DNA from: Diogma glabrata
Taxonomy: Eukaryota; Arthropoda; Insecta; Diptera; Cylindrotomidae
Reading direction: 5' to 3'
Length of the DNA: 64,000 bases
Assembly: GCA_963693315.1 (NCBI GenBank)
Contig: OY856186.1
Location: 229,833,146 to 229,897,145 of the forward strand
The stretch's first letter is position 1. Every line of letters begins with the position of its first letter. The notes under the pieces are model-generated. The model was not told the DNA's origin, made no database searches, and worked only from the letters and a program-made list of their open reading frames with translations. Shown here piece by piece: positions 22,068 to 32,830 of this stretch. The position numbers were made by a program, and so were the translations under genes.

Positions 22068-24956
22068 TTATGCTCCATGTAGGAGCGTTGCCAGGTTAAT
22101 CAGCTTTGAATATTCACCACGGTCATTCGCAACAGCGACATAATTACCATGGCTGCCGATTTTTTTAAGGTCGTTTATTACGTCAGTCTCCCATTGTAGT
22201 CGTGGTCTACCTCGCGGTCTACCACTCCCTGGGGTACTAACGTACATTTTTCTAATCATTCCAGACTGTGAATCGGCTCGTAGAACATGCCCAAACCAAG
22301 CAATCCTATTAGAACGGATACAACCTATTATATCAGGACCTTCAAGAAGGTCTCTGATCTCAAAGTTATATCGGGCTCTATACTCTCCATCGTCTGACTT
22401 AAGTGGTCCAAAAATGTAGCGTAGGATCTTACGCTCAAATACAGATAAATCTGATTCGTCATTTTGTGTAAGGGTCCACGTTTGTGACCCATACATCACA
22501 ACCGGTCTAATCAATGTCTTGTATAACTTGAGCTTGGTGTTAGTTGATACATACGGTGATCCAAGGAGAGGTTTGATTGAGTAGAAAGTTCGATTACCTG
22601 CAGTGATTCGAGCTTTAATATCTGTAAGTATGCTGTTGTTTGAGTCAAGCATTGATCCCAAATATTTAAAAGATTCAACTCCCTCAATTCGTTCATCGCC
22701 GCACATCAAATCTTTCTTCTCAGCCTCTCTTGAAACATTCATATGTTTGGTTTTATTGTAGTTAATTTGCAGACCAATTTTCCTAGCACCACTCTCAAGC
22801 GACTTGAAAGTCTCACTCATAACAGCTTCACTTCGGCCGAGGATGACAACATCATCAGCGTAAGCAATCATCTGTACTGAGTTTATTGACAAGATATTGT
22901 TATTAGTCGATAGTTTCTTTTGACGGCACACATATTCCAAGGCTAGGTTAAAAAGTATAGGAGAGATAGCATCACCTTGTCTTAAACCGGAGTCGACTTT
23001 AAAAAACTTTGATATTTCGTTCTCTACTCGTACACAGCACTGAGAGTTCTGTACTGTCATTTTGCATAGTGATACCAGTTTACCAGGAATTCCCATTGAC
23101 ACCAGAGCAGACCATAGAGTCTCTCTTTCGAGAGAGTCGTAGGCCTGCCTGAAATCAATGAAAAGCTGGTGCACAAGTATGTTGAACTCTAGACACTTTT
23201 CCAAAATCATCCTTATCGAGAAAAGTGCATCGGTAGTACCTCGGCCCCGCCGGAAACCACACTGATATTCTCCAAACAGTTGTTCAGCAAAAGGATTGAT
23301 TTTGGATAGCAAAATGTAGGAAAAGATCTTATATGCTGTGCAGAGTAGAGCGATTCCTCTGTAGTTTGCACATTGAAGGCGATTACCTTTTTTATGGATT
23401 GGTATCAGCATAGCTGTGTTCCAGTCCTGTGGCATGGTTTCAGTCCTCCAGATCATTTGAACAAGTTCAAACAATCTTAAGGATAGAGTTTCGCCACCAT
23501 GTACAATCATTTCGGATGTTATATCGTCGATACCAGGTGCTTTATTGCATTTTAATTTTGACAGCGCCGCATCGAATTCCTCTTTGGTGGGTTCGTCTAC
23601 ATGCACCTTTGACGCACGAACAAGCTTTGCTCGTCGCCCGACTTGTTGCTGGTCACTTAAGTTGAGAAGATTCTCAAAATAAGCTGCCCAAGTATCTAAA
23701 ATATTTTTAAGGTCTTCTTGTAGCTCCCCATCTTCATTTTGAATAGCAGTCAATCTAGTTTGAGGGCCCTTCTTTAAGGTTTTAACCTGTTGAAAGAAGT
23801 TACGCGATTGATGTTCCTTATTGAAGCTTTCAATCTCCTCACACTGTCTCTTCCACCATTCTCTCTTTGTTCGTCTACATAGCTTTGTAACGGCTTGTCT
23901 TGCCAGTTTATAGTTCTCCTTCGTGGACCTGGTGTTGCATCCTTGTAGACACTTCAGATAGCAATCTCTTTTGTATTGAATAGCGTCAAGGCATGCTTGA
24001 TACATCCATGGCTTCTGGGAGTGGTTCTGTGGTCGTCCAAGTATTCCCCCAGCAGCGCTTAAAACAGCATCTTTGAGCAAATACCATGACTTATCAACGT
24101 CTCCATTAATGGTTTCTGATTTCTCCAATGTTTCGGTAATATGGATTTGATATCTCTTTTCTGTTCCAGCATTTTTTAATGATGATATGTTAAAACGTTT
24201 CCGTTGATTGAATTTTGGAATGGCTGGATTTGGGAAGTGGAACCTTATCGTTGCACATACAAGGAAGTGATCACTTCCAATGTATGCACCTCTAAAGGAT
24301 CGCACATCCCGAACGCTCGATAAGAAACGTGCCGTTACTAGAACGTGATCAATTTGATTTCGAGTGTTTCCATTCGGTGAGATCCAAGTCTGTTTATGAA
24401 TCGATCGATGCGGAAAGAACGTACTGGCAATTCTCAAATTATTTGATAATGCAAACTCAGTCATTCTCTCACCATTATCATTCGAATTCAAATGCAGGCT
24501 GTTGGGACCCACCACATTTCCATAAGAGATATCTCTTCCAAACTGTCCATTAAAGTCACCAAGAACCATAATGAAGTCGCGTGTGGGTGTTTGTTTCATA
24601 ACTTCTTCCAGTGCTATGTAGAAATTATCCTTCTCGTCGACGGTCTTAGCTTCAGTAGGTGCATGCACGGCAATAAGAGAAATATTGTTATATGTACCAC
24701 GTACACGTAGGTAGCAGATCCTCTCACTGACCGGGATGAATTTCATCACGGCTTCTTGTATGCGTGCACCAACAAGAAAACCAGTACCAAATTCTCTTCG
24801 AGAAGGATGACCACTACAGTATAGAGAGTGACTATCCAAATCTTGTTTTCCGATTATCGGCTGTCTAATTTCTTGTAGAGCAATAAAATCCATCCTATAC
24901 CTCTCAGCCTCTGTTTCCAGATTTATAAGAGCATCAGGAGCGCTCAGGCTGCGCAC
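22068..24956 (-). CDS. LINE ORF: AP-type endonuclease and reverse transcriptase (RTE-like)
   Basis: 962 codons from the first called codon, which is a GTG. The frame continues upstream to a stop near 25045 through DYRIGTWNVRSL, the usual start of the endonuclease domain, so the true protein is longer and its start is not visible. Endonuclease: ALQEI (catalytic Glu, about residue 28), GDFNGQFGR (about 137-145), NQIDHVLV (about 201-208) and GSDHFLV (about 227). Reverse transcriptase: NKAPGIDDITSEMI (about 458-471), FRRGRGTTDALF, FIDFRQAYDSL, SGLRQGDAISPILFN and YADDVVIL (about 699-706). The C-terminal WFGHVLR and GRPRGRPRLQW motifs are shared by RTE-like ORFs. The protein would nick target DNA and prime reverse transcription there. 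All catalytic motifs appear intact, with no internal stop. Confidence 0.9.
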   Translation of the reverse strand: MRSLSAPDALINLETEAERYRMDFIALQEIRQPIIGKQDLDSHSLYCSGHPSRREFGTGFLVGARIQEAVMKFIPVSERICYLRVRGTYNNISLIAVHAPTEAKTVDEKDNFYIALEEVMKQTPTRDFIMVLGDFNGQFGRDISYGNVVGPNSLHLNSNDNGERMTEFALSNNLRIASTFFPHRSIHKQTWISPNGNTRNQIDHVLVTARFLSSVRDVRSFRGAYIGSDHFLVCATIRFHFPNPAIPKFNQRKRFNISSLKNAGTEKRYQIHITETLEKSETINGDVDKSWYLLKDAVLSAAGGILGRPQNHSQKPWMYQACLDAIQYKRDCYLKCLQGCNTRSTKENYKLARQAVTKLCRRTKREWWKRQCEEIESFNKEHQSRNFFQQVKTLKKGPQTRLTAIQNEDGELQEDLKNILDTWAAYFENLLNLSDQQQVGRRAKLVRASKVHVDEPTKEEFDAALSKLKCNKAPGIDDITSEMIVHGGETLSLRLFELVQMIWRTETMPQDWNTAMLIPIHKKGNRLQCANYRGIALLCTAYKIFSYILLSKINPFAEQLFGEYQCGFRRGRGTTDALFSIRMILEKCLEFNILVHQLFIDFRQAYDSLERETLWSALVSMGIPGKLVSLCKMTVQNSQCCVRVENEISKFFKVDSGLRQGDAISPILFNLALEYVCRQKKLSTNNNILSINSVQMIAYADDVVILGRSEAVMSETFKSLESGARKIGLQINYNKTKHMNVSREAEKKDLMCGDERIEGVESFKYLGSMLDSNNSILTDIKARITAGNRTFYSIKPLLGSPYVSTNTKLKLYKTLIRPVVMYGSQTWTLTQNDESDLSVFERKILRYIFGPLKSDDGEYRARYNFEIRDLLEGPDIIGCIRSNRIAWFGHVLRADSQSGMIRKMYVSTPGSGRPRGRPRLQWETDVINDLKKIGSHGNYVAVANDRGEYSKLINLATLLHGA

Positions 24957-25149
24957 GTTCCACGTTCCGATTCGGTAGTCTGGTCCTTTTTCAAGTCCAG
25001 GTAAAATTATGTTTTTTTGTCCGGGTCTGTTATTCTCTTTCTGATAACCAAATTTAACGTATTAGTTTTTTTCCGGGGTTAGGGTGTTAACCTTAGGCCC
25101 AACCCAAATTGTCGTGAATGGGTCCGTTCTGCATATTAAGGTCACCAGA

Positions 25150-25240
25150 AACAACCTTTTTACACGTTTATATAGCGAGCCGCTTGATTTAAGGCAGACG
25201 CCCACTGCAAGCCGCCCCTGACATGGAGAACAGACGCTTG
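25150..25240 (-). promoter_or_regulatory. Internal promoter-like unit in the LINE 5' region
   Basis: Read on the minus strand: CTGTTCTCCATGTC, GTGGGCGTCTGCC, then CTCGCTATATAAACGTGTAA, with a TATA-like core near 25165-25175. The same unit occurs in two tandem copies in the plus-strand family member (28761-28923). Its conservation and position upstream of the ORF suggest an element-internal promoter. This is inference from sequence only. Confidence 0.4.
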
Positions 25241-25390
25241 AGTCACATTGGTCGTAAGGCGCCAATTCGCCGTGATGTAGCGTCATTGACTAAGCAGTTT
25301 TTACTCTGCTTGTCTCCAATCCACCAACCTAATTCTGTCAGCATTACCCAGGCAGCACGGCGTGGACGTCGAATTTCGGAATTCGCAACC

Positions 25391-25820
<430 letters not shown>

Positions 25821-25958
25821 ACTTTTGTCTGTTTCAATTTAATGGCCGGAATTGAAATAAATTGGCAAATTATTAGCGAATTTCTTTTTATGTGAATATT
25901 CTTACATTTAGAGAAATATTCGAAACAGTCAGTTGTTACAAAGTTATTGTAGAAAAAT

Positions 25959-26808
25959 TGTTGCACCTTAACAGGTGATTTGTAGCTTACATTTAACAGT
26001 ATGAAATTTGTTGTACCTAAACAGGTGATAGGTTGAATAAATTACCAATAAAAATATCATTCCACCAGTACGGGTGATTGTTGATTCAAATGAAAAAAAA
26101 TACCGTTGCACGCGCAAAGGTGATTGTTGACAGTGAAATATTACTTGTACAGTTACAATGACATGAATCGTGTCTCATAATCTATTCTAAACGTGTCTCA
26201 CAATCTATTTCCCTTTAATAACTTTTGTTTATTATCGTTATAAAAAAAATAACCACAATGTACACTTAGCCGCTGATATCACTTTTACGTTACACCTTGT
26301 AAGTTAATGATATTTTATCACTTTCATTCCAATGCCCAACAAATTTGTTAATTAAATAGAATCAAAGAAATGCTACATCAATTAATTTAGTAGTTTTTTC
26401 TAACAGGGTAATAATAGACGAACCAACTTAAACTGAAATGAATATAACCTATTATATTCTGAAATAATTACTCTTGTTGATTAGTATTAAAGATGTGGCG
26501 TTTGCGATAGTTAGTTTAGTTATAATATAGGAACTATGTATCGCATTACATATATAGCGATTCAAAGATAGTAAGAAGATAGTCGCGAAGCAATTGATAC
26601 AAGGTGCATATGTAAAGTGAAAAAGAGTTAAAAGTAATAAAAGTTATTGTGAGAACAAAAACGATTTATGAAAAAAATAGTACAAGGAAAAATTCTTGAA
26701 CGAATCAAACTTATAACCTAAACAAACCCAATTGTTTTGATTTCTTAATCTTTTGATCTTGAATGAAATTCAAGTGATTTGAGAAATTCAATTTGGTGTG
26801 TTCTTACA
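25959..26808 (+). mobile_element. Putative Copia-type 5' LTR (about 850 bp)
   Basis: The segment starts TGTTGCACC and ends TTCTTACA, so it has TG..CA termini. It is followed two bases later by TGGTATCAGA, the initiator-Met tRNA primer-binding motif typical of Copia elements. The first about 180 bp hold three or four imperfect repeats of a GTTGYACC...AGGTGATTG unit, which may be LTR enhancer repeats. No partner LTR is in the window, so the 5' boundary rests on one copy. Confidence 0.5.
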
Positions 26809-26822
26809 ACTGGTATCAGACT
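26809..26822 (+). other. Primer-binding site, tRNA-Met type
   Basis: ACTGGTATCAGACT follows the LTR end directly. TGGTATCAGA(GC) is complementary to the 3' part of initiator tRNA-Met and primes minus-strand synthesis in Copia elements. Confidence 0.6.
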
Positions 26823-26839
26823 TGACTTCTGGAAATAAC

Positions 26840-27130
26840 ATGGATTTAAAATTAATTTAAAAATTAAGGTCTGAAGAGGAGGTTTTCAACAACCGGAACA
26901 AGGAGTGATTTGAACGAGTGATTAATGAATGTCATGGAAACAGACGCATTGGATCCAGATAAACATAAACTGGAAAAACCGAATCCAAAAAAACACAAAA
27001 AAACACAATCCACAAAGTTAATGCTGATGATGAAGCAAATAAGTTTCATTTCAGAGCAGAGCATTTACAAATATCATGTGCAACGACAAAAAATATGAAA
27101 CCAACAAATAAAAGAAAACCGTGAACACGT
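26840..27130 (+). pseudogene. Decayed Copia gag start
   Basis: An ATG follows the primer site after 18 nt, as expected for gag, and begins MDLKLI before a stop. A second frame holds VMETDALDPDKHK, reminiscent of the ETDA region of Copia Gag. Stops and frame changes break it. The body of the element is absent, since a SINE and unrelated sequence follow. Confidence 0.35.
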
Positions 27131-27164
27131 GGACTAGTTTTGTTACAACTATCTAACTATATGT

Positions 27165-27265
27165 TGCAGCGTGTGTGCTTAGTGGCCTAGTGGTAGCACG
27201 CTGGACTTTGAAATCGAAGAATCCGGGTTCGCATCCCATCCTAGGTTAAGCAAAAACATAAACAA
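27165..27265 (+). repeat. tRNA-derived SINE head
   Basis: An A box (TAGTGGCCTAGTGGTAGCAC) and a B box (GGGTTCGCATCCC) lie 27-30 nt apart, with a tRNA-like spacer. The acceptor stem does not close and no CCA-compatible end is present, so this is a SINE promoter and not a functional tRNA gene. The body continues toward about 27350 without an obvious A tail. Confidence 0.6.
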
Positions 27266-27556
27266 TCATTAACACACCGGTTTTCTAAATAACCGATAGT
27301 CAACTAAATCAATTAAATAAAGTCTTCAAGTGAAAGTCGACCGTAAAATTGAGTGAATTCATGAAATTATAATACAGGTGACGGATACCTGTCGACAGCT
27401 TACGTTCTTATATGGGGAACATATACGGCTAAAAAAACATGTGTTGAAGGCAAAAAAAATTTGAATAAAATACCGAGAAAGAGCAAAAAGAAGAACAAGT
27501 ATGGGAACGCAAAGTCCTCGACGAAAATGAGAAATTTAAAATCAATAGTTGTAGAC

Positions 27557-28101
27557 TAAGAGCCCGCGACGGCCAGACCTTCGTTATTTTATAAAAGCTG
27601 AAAGTTTATCTGCGCATACCCTCTACTAAGGTAGGAACGATTAGCGACATATGAAGTTTGGATCATAGTTGCTTTGGCAGGGAGCAGGTTACAAAGGGGC
27701 CTTCAAAGTTACGTGAAAGTATAAAAGCTAATTTTTTTATATTCTTCGGGATAGTATTAGAAGTCACGTCACCCATTGCCAAACACTTACTATCGTGGAA
27801 ACCCCCTGCCAGACACTCTTTAACTTTAAAGGTTAAGGGTGTCTGGCAGGGGGTTTCCACGATAGTAAGTGTCTGGCAATGGGTGACGTGACTTCTAATA
27901 CTATTCCGAAGAATATATAAAAAAATTAGCTTTTATACTTTCACGAAACTTTGAAGGCTCCTACGTTACCTGTTCTCTGCCAAAGCCACTATGATCAAAA
28001 CTTCATATGTCGCTAATCGTTCCTACCTTAGTAGGAGGTATGCGCAGAGAAACTTTCAGCTTTTATAAAATAACGCAGGTCTGGCCGTCGCGGGCTCTTG
28101 C
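27557..28101. repeat. 545-bp foldback element with GC-rich ends
   Basis: The left end AAGAGCCCGCGACGGCCAGA is inverted at the right end (TCTGGCCGTCGCGGGCTCTT). The arms of about 270 bp pair to a near-zero loop at about 27826 (CTTTAACTTTAAAGGTTAAG). Inner parts such as CCCCCTGCCAGACACT are perfect inverses. Outer parts carry scattered substitutions. The two opposite-strand frames of 65-77 codons are by-products of the palindrome. No target duplication is obvious. Confidence 0.8.
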
Positions 28102-28760
28102 TCTATTGTGGATTTATATAACAAAATACTTCAACATGTCAATATATCTATCTTTTAGGTGGAAAGGATCAAAATAAGATGCATCAATCGACAGAATAAG
28201 AAATCCTAATAAACGCCAATCCCCAATTAAGGTTTCGCAGACTCTGACATACGATCACGCACTGGCCCGCAGTGAACACATGATATAAATATGGCAGCAT
28301 ACGAAGGTCATATACACATATATGACCTTCGTGTGATGTAATATTTATGTTATGTATTCACTGAGCCATTAACGGTTTACAGTACTTGGATATTCTTACT
28401 AGGCCATGAATTGCCCGATCTTTGTCATTCGGTTAAAATTCACTAGAGTAATTAATATTCGTTTTAGTAAAACATAGTTTGAAAAATTTCAACAAAAATT
28501 TCAACAAAATTTCAACAAGATTTCAACTTTCAACTTCAAAATTTCATTTCCAGTTGTGGCTTCTCGGCTGTGATAATATGTATAAGGTTGGTAAAAATGT
28601 AGGGTAGCGAAATCTGAAATTCGACTCCACCTTGTGCTACCTGGGTAACAATAACATAATTAGGTTGCTGTGGTTGAGAGGGGTAGAGTAAAAACTGCTT
28701 AAACCCAATCATTCTGCAGAATTGCGAGTCATTGGAGCCATAAAACCAATGCAAGTCAAG

Positions 28761-28923
28761 CGACTGTTCTCCATGTTAGGAGTGACTTTGAGCGGGCGTC
28801 TGTCTTGGATCAAGCGGTTCGTTATATAAACGTGTAAAAAGCGTCTGTTTTCCATGTTAGGCGTGGCTTGAAGCGGGCGTCTGTCTTAGATCGAGCAGCT
28901 CGCTATATAAATATATAAAAAGG
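28761..28923 (+). promoter_or_regulatory. Two tandem 81-bp promoter-like units of the LINE
   Basis: Unit 1 (28761-28841) and unit 2 (28842-28923) share CTCCATGTTAGG/TTCCATGTTAGG, GCGGGCGTCTGTCTT, GATC(A/G)AGC and a TATATAA core followed by GTGTAAAAAG or ATATAAAAAG. The minus-strand copy at 25150-25240 has one unit. Doubling of a TATA-bearing unit upstream of an ORF suggests a promoter module. Confidence 0.5.
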
Positions 28924-29102
28924 TTGTTTCTGGTGACTTTAAGATGCAGAACGAACCCATTCGCGAAAATTAAAGTTGGGCGAATGGCTAATCCCCCATT
29001 TCCGTAAAAAATTATTTGTTCAAAAATCCTGTACAATGGGCACGGACTATCTCGGACTCATTTCAAGAATGACCTCGGAAGTTGTACTCGGACTACGATT
29101 TA

Positions 29103-29790
29103 AAAATGGTAACCCGGAACGTGCGAAATCTTAGAAGACCAGGAGATCTACTGACACTTACAAATCAAATCAATAGCTACACACTTGATATAGTGGTATT
29201 ACAAGAGCTAAGATCCACTGCCTGGCCAGTGGAATCCATGAAATAGCGAAAGAATTTCTCATACATCGTCGCGTGTAGCAACATGTTACCGACTTTTGTC
29301 AAATTAATGCGGATATGCATATTAATTGGACAAAACGTAACGATCATTAATGTTCAGGGACCTACTGAAGACAAAGCAGATGACATTAAAGACCTGTTCT
29401 TCCTTGAACTCGAAGAAGTCATCAATAACCTCCTGCTGCACGATATAAAAAAACGTGGTCGGTGACTACAATTCTCAAACTGGGAGAAAAGCAGAACTTA
29501 AAACACATATCGGACCTAACAGCTTACATCATACCAGTAACAATAATGGATTTAGCGCAGCTGAGCTGGCTATGATGTATGATCTAGTATATTTCCAGTA
29601 CTTTCTTTCCTCATAACAGAATCCACAAATCAGCGTGGAAATCAAACGACGGAAGAACTGAATATCAAATCGATCATGTCATGATTTCTGAGAGACACTC
29701 TACAAGTGTAATACTACATAATACAGAGGTGCCATATCAGTACCGATCAATTGCTTGTCATCTTTAAGTACAAGTGCAAGTTGTCATCTA
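29103..29790 (+). pseudogene. RTE-type LINE endonuclease domain, broken
   Basis: It opens MVTRNVRNLRR, equivalent to the GTWNVRSL start of the related ORF, and reaches VVLQELR (catalytic Glu) before a stop. It resumes in other frames with NVQGPTEDKADDIKD, then GDYNSQTGR, HIGPNSLHH, NNNG and finally YRGAISVP. A full-length relative would keep GDFN and IDHV in one frame. Here at least three frame changes or stops intervene, so it is inactive. Confidence 0.75.
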
Positions 29791-29817
29791 CATTTAATAG
29801 ACAAGCAAAAAAGATCG

Positions 29818-30640
29818 TTCACAGAAAAATTTGTAAAATTTCACAGAGCTAAGAAGTTTGGTAAATTTTGAATGAAAATCATAGCGAAGTCTCAAATAAT
29901 TATGTTTCTGTGTGTTTAGGGAACGGCGGTGGAGAGTCTAAAAAAAACATTTTTGACGAAAGCGAGCGGGGTGTCATTTGTAAGAGCACCCAATTTAGAA
30001 CACATTGGAATTTTTTTAGATTTGCGGTGCATAGTGTTTGAGTTATTGTCAAAAAAGTTCAACTTTCAGACCGCCGAAACACCCGCCACCCCACCTATGT
30101 TTCGACAGTGATTGACAGAAAAATTTGTAAAATTTCACAGAGCTAGGAAGTTTGGTAAATTTTGAATGAAAATAATATCGAAGTCTCAAATAATTATATT
30201 TCTGTGTGTTTAGGGAACGGGGGTGGAGAGGTTAAAAAAAAACATTTTTGACGAAAGCGAGTGGGGTGTCATTTGAAAGAGCACGCAATTTAGAACACAT
30301 TGGAAATGTTTTAGATTTGCGGTGCATAGTGTTTGAGTTATTGTCAAAAATGTTCAACTTTCAGACTGTCCAAACACCCGCCACTGATTGACAAAAAAAA
30401 TTGTAAAACTTTACAGGGCTAAGAATTTTAGTAAATTTTGAAAGAAAATCATAGCGAAGTCTCAAATAAGTATATTTCTGTGTGTTCGTGGATGGGTGCG
30501 GGGAGGGTAAATAAACCATTTTTGACCCAAAAGAATGGGGTGTCATATGAAAGAGCACCTAATTTAAGAAACATTACAATTTTTTATTAATTTTGCAATG
30601 CACAGTTTTTGTCTTATTTTAAAAAAATATTTTTAGTATG
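29818..30640 (+). repeat. Three tandem units of a 275-295-bp repeat
   Basis: Units start near 29820, 30115 and 30390 with ACAGAAAAATTTGTAAAA or close variants. They share TTTTGAATGAAAAT, GAAGTCTCAAATAA, TTTCTGTGTGTT, GGGGTGTCAT and TGCATAGTGTTTGAGTTATT. The third unit is the most diverged. A related pair in the opposite orientation lies at 52800-53360 (shared GTGTCATATGAAAG and a TTTTTGAGTTAT-type block). The short frames inside are not conserved. Confidence 0.7.
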
Positions 30641-32540
30641 TAGCCTGTCCGCACCGTCTTAAATTTCGACACTTTATTAACCGAAAAATTAATCAAATTT
30701 AAACCGTTTACAAGCTGGTGTAATTGAATCTTTCTTGAGTTACCATAAATAGCTATGGATAACGTTTAACTTGAAGCAAAATTTTTTGTGTCATTTTTGA
30801 TCAATGTAGATGTGATTGTAATTTACTATTGACATTTACGATTAAACATTTATGCGTCTATGTTCTGGCAATATAAAGACATTACATACAAAACAACTTT
30901 TTGTTATTTATTTTTGATATTGTGTTCTTTTACATTCACGGAAGCCTTGGCCTGCGATTTGCGAATTTTATTCGCACTTATCTGACTTTTTTATTTTATT
31001 TTGTTTATAAAACCTATATGGCCTTTTAAGGATAATAAACTGGACTTTAAAATATTGTCTATGAATGAGAAAACTGACTGCAATAAATAATGCCTTTATC
31101 TGAAGCTACTCAACGATATAGTAAATCATGTTGTTGCAGTAAATATTAAACATAATTTATAAAGAAACCCTAAAGTTTATGCACAGATATTTCTAAAATT
31201 TCTCGTTTTGTAGCAATTTTGATCTTATATTACGAGAATATGATTCAAGCAATTTTAATCAATTTGGTATCTGAAATTATATGTAGCAGTTTGTAGGAAA
31301 AAATTAGAAATGGAGTTATGGACTCTGAGCCTCGGGACTAATGTTAATATCAGGTGTTAATATTAGGTATTTGAAATAAAAATGGTAAATTTCATTTCAG
31401 TTCATTCTGTACATAAACCGTGTAGCATCAAGTTTTAAATAAATGTTATCTGATTTTGTTGAGCAAAGTATATCTATTGAAAAAAATAAAAATAATCAAA
31501 CTCAAATCTTGTTTACATATTACGTGCCAAATTCAATGAAACCAACAATAAAACTAAATTTCAATACAACAAAACAAATCCATAACCATTCATCATCATA
31601 TCACATCAATTATTTAACAACATAATTATTTCTGTTTATCTCTATAATTATACGGCAAACCGACTATTTATCAATTCTACATATATGTATGTATTTTAAA
31701 AAATAATTTTAATATTAACATAACATTTTTAACCTCTAAAAGCAAAACGATCATTCATTCAACAAAAATTATTCACTAGTATTGAATTGTAAATCATATT
31801 ATAATTATTTAATAAACAACTAATCCTTTCGTTTGTTATTTTATTTGCTTCTTCATTTCAAAACTATTTCGTTTTCGAGCTCATATTCAACAAAAATTTC
31901 GACTCTTTCACCTTAACCGCTTCTAAAATATTTCAAAATAAAAACAATTCAATTAATTCACATTAAATTTATTCATTTGCCGGATCATCGATTGGGAAAC
32001 AAACAATAACCATAGTCTACTTTACATCTTAGCTCACAATTAGTAATTAATTCTCGTTTAGATAGATAAATTTCAAAGAAGAAAAATTTCCATAACTTTT
32101 TCAATTTCAATGTTATTTCATTCAATTAAAGTCAATTCAATTCAATCATTACTTCGTTAGGCAAATTCGTTAATTAACTAAAACAAATCAAGTGTAACTA
32201 AACCCGTAATTATTTCTATTGCCCTTATAAGATGCTGATTCTAATTTAATTGAACCAGAAATTCATCTTTAAGTTTTATTTAATAAGGTTGGATTGAATT
32301 TTTGCTTTTTATTATATACTTTTATCTAACTTAGACATTGAGAAGCTGACAGTAATAATCTAGTCATCAATTTTTCAGCAGGATTTGGTCTCAAATTTTA
32401 TAGACAAGGTTGTTCAGATTTTGAATAATTTTAAGCAAAAAACTTTGCAACATAAAAATTTTTTACCTATTAATTGTCGAAGAACATATTATACGTTTTC
32501 ATTATTCTTTGGTTTTATTAAATTTGCATATAATTGATTT
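30641..32540. other. AT-rich stretch without supported gene
   Basis: No frame above about 60 codons with any motif. The composition is uniformly AT-rich. I see nothing that marks an exon, RNA gene or element end. Confidence 0.5.
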
Positions 32541-32550
32541 AATAGTTATT

Positions 32551-32676
32551 TATGCACCAAGGGCGTTATGTAGACTATAATGCCCGGAAGGCGAAAGCAT
32601 CTAGCCCGAGGGCCTCCGGCCCGAGGGCTAGGTTTCGCCTAATGGGCATTATAGTCTAGTAACGTCCGTGGTGCAT
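32551..32676. repeat. 126-bp GC-rich hairpin beside the tyrosine recombinase
   Basis: TATGCACCAAGGGCGTTA and TAACGTCCGTGGTGCATA are near-perfect inverses. Inside lie GACTATAATGCCC/GGGCATTATAGTC, AGGCGAAA/TTTCGCCT and CTAGCCC/GGGCTAG, closing on GGCCTCCGGCC. A relative in the other orientation lies at 41043-41172 (TATGTACCA..GGCGTTA / TAACGTCC..TGGTATATA). The sub-motif ATAATGCCCGG recurs inverted (CCGGGCATTAT) twice downstream of the recombinase, at 34139-34168. Confidence 0.75.
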
Positions 32677-32830
32677 ACAAGACTTTATTTTTCATCAATT
32701 TTAAAATTAAAATAGCTTATTTCCTACTTTTTTTTAACAATTTTGGCCATTTTTTAGTATTTAGTGTGCTTTGATCGGTTGCCATGCAATAGGTTTGATG
32801 GTTGTTTATTATAAACGTCATTTCATTTCT

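Larger units (their letters stand above)
28590..29800 (+). mobile_element. RTE-type LINE, 5' fragment (same family as 22030-25393)
   Basis: The start (GTAGGGTAGCGAAATCTGAA) and the following block with CTACCTGGGTAACA and TAGGTTGCTGTGGTTG match the inverse of 25393-25240, the 5' end of the minus-strand LINE. Next come two promoter-like units (28761-28923), then the endonuclease. The copy ends near 29800, where the tandem repeat at 29818 begins, so RT is missing. Confidence 0.75.

Noticed and set aside
27165..27265. Functional tRNA gene
   Set aside because: A and B boxes are good, but the acceptor stem does not pair and the anticodon arm is not closed. SINE is the simpler reading.
29818..30640. 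CRISPR-like or regularly spaced array
   Set aside because: Units are contiguous near-300-bp repeats without unique spacers, and the DNA is eukaryotic in character.
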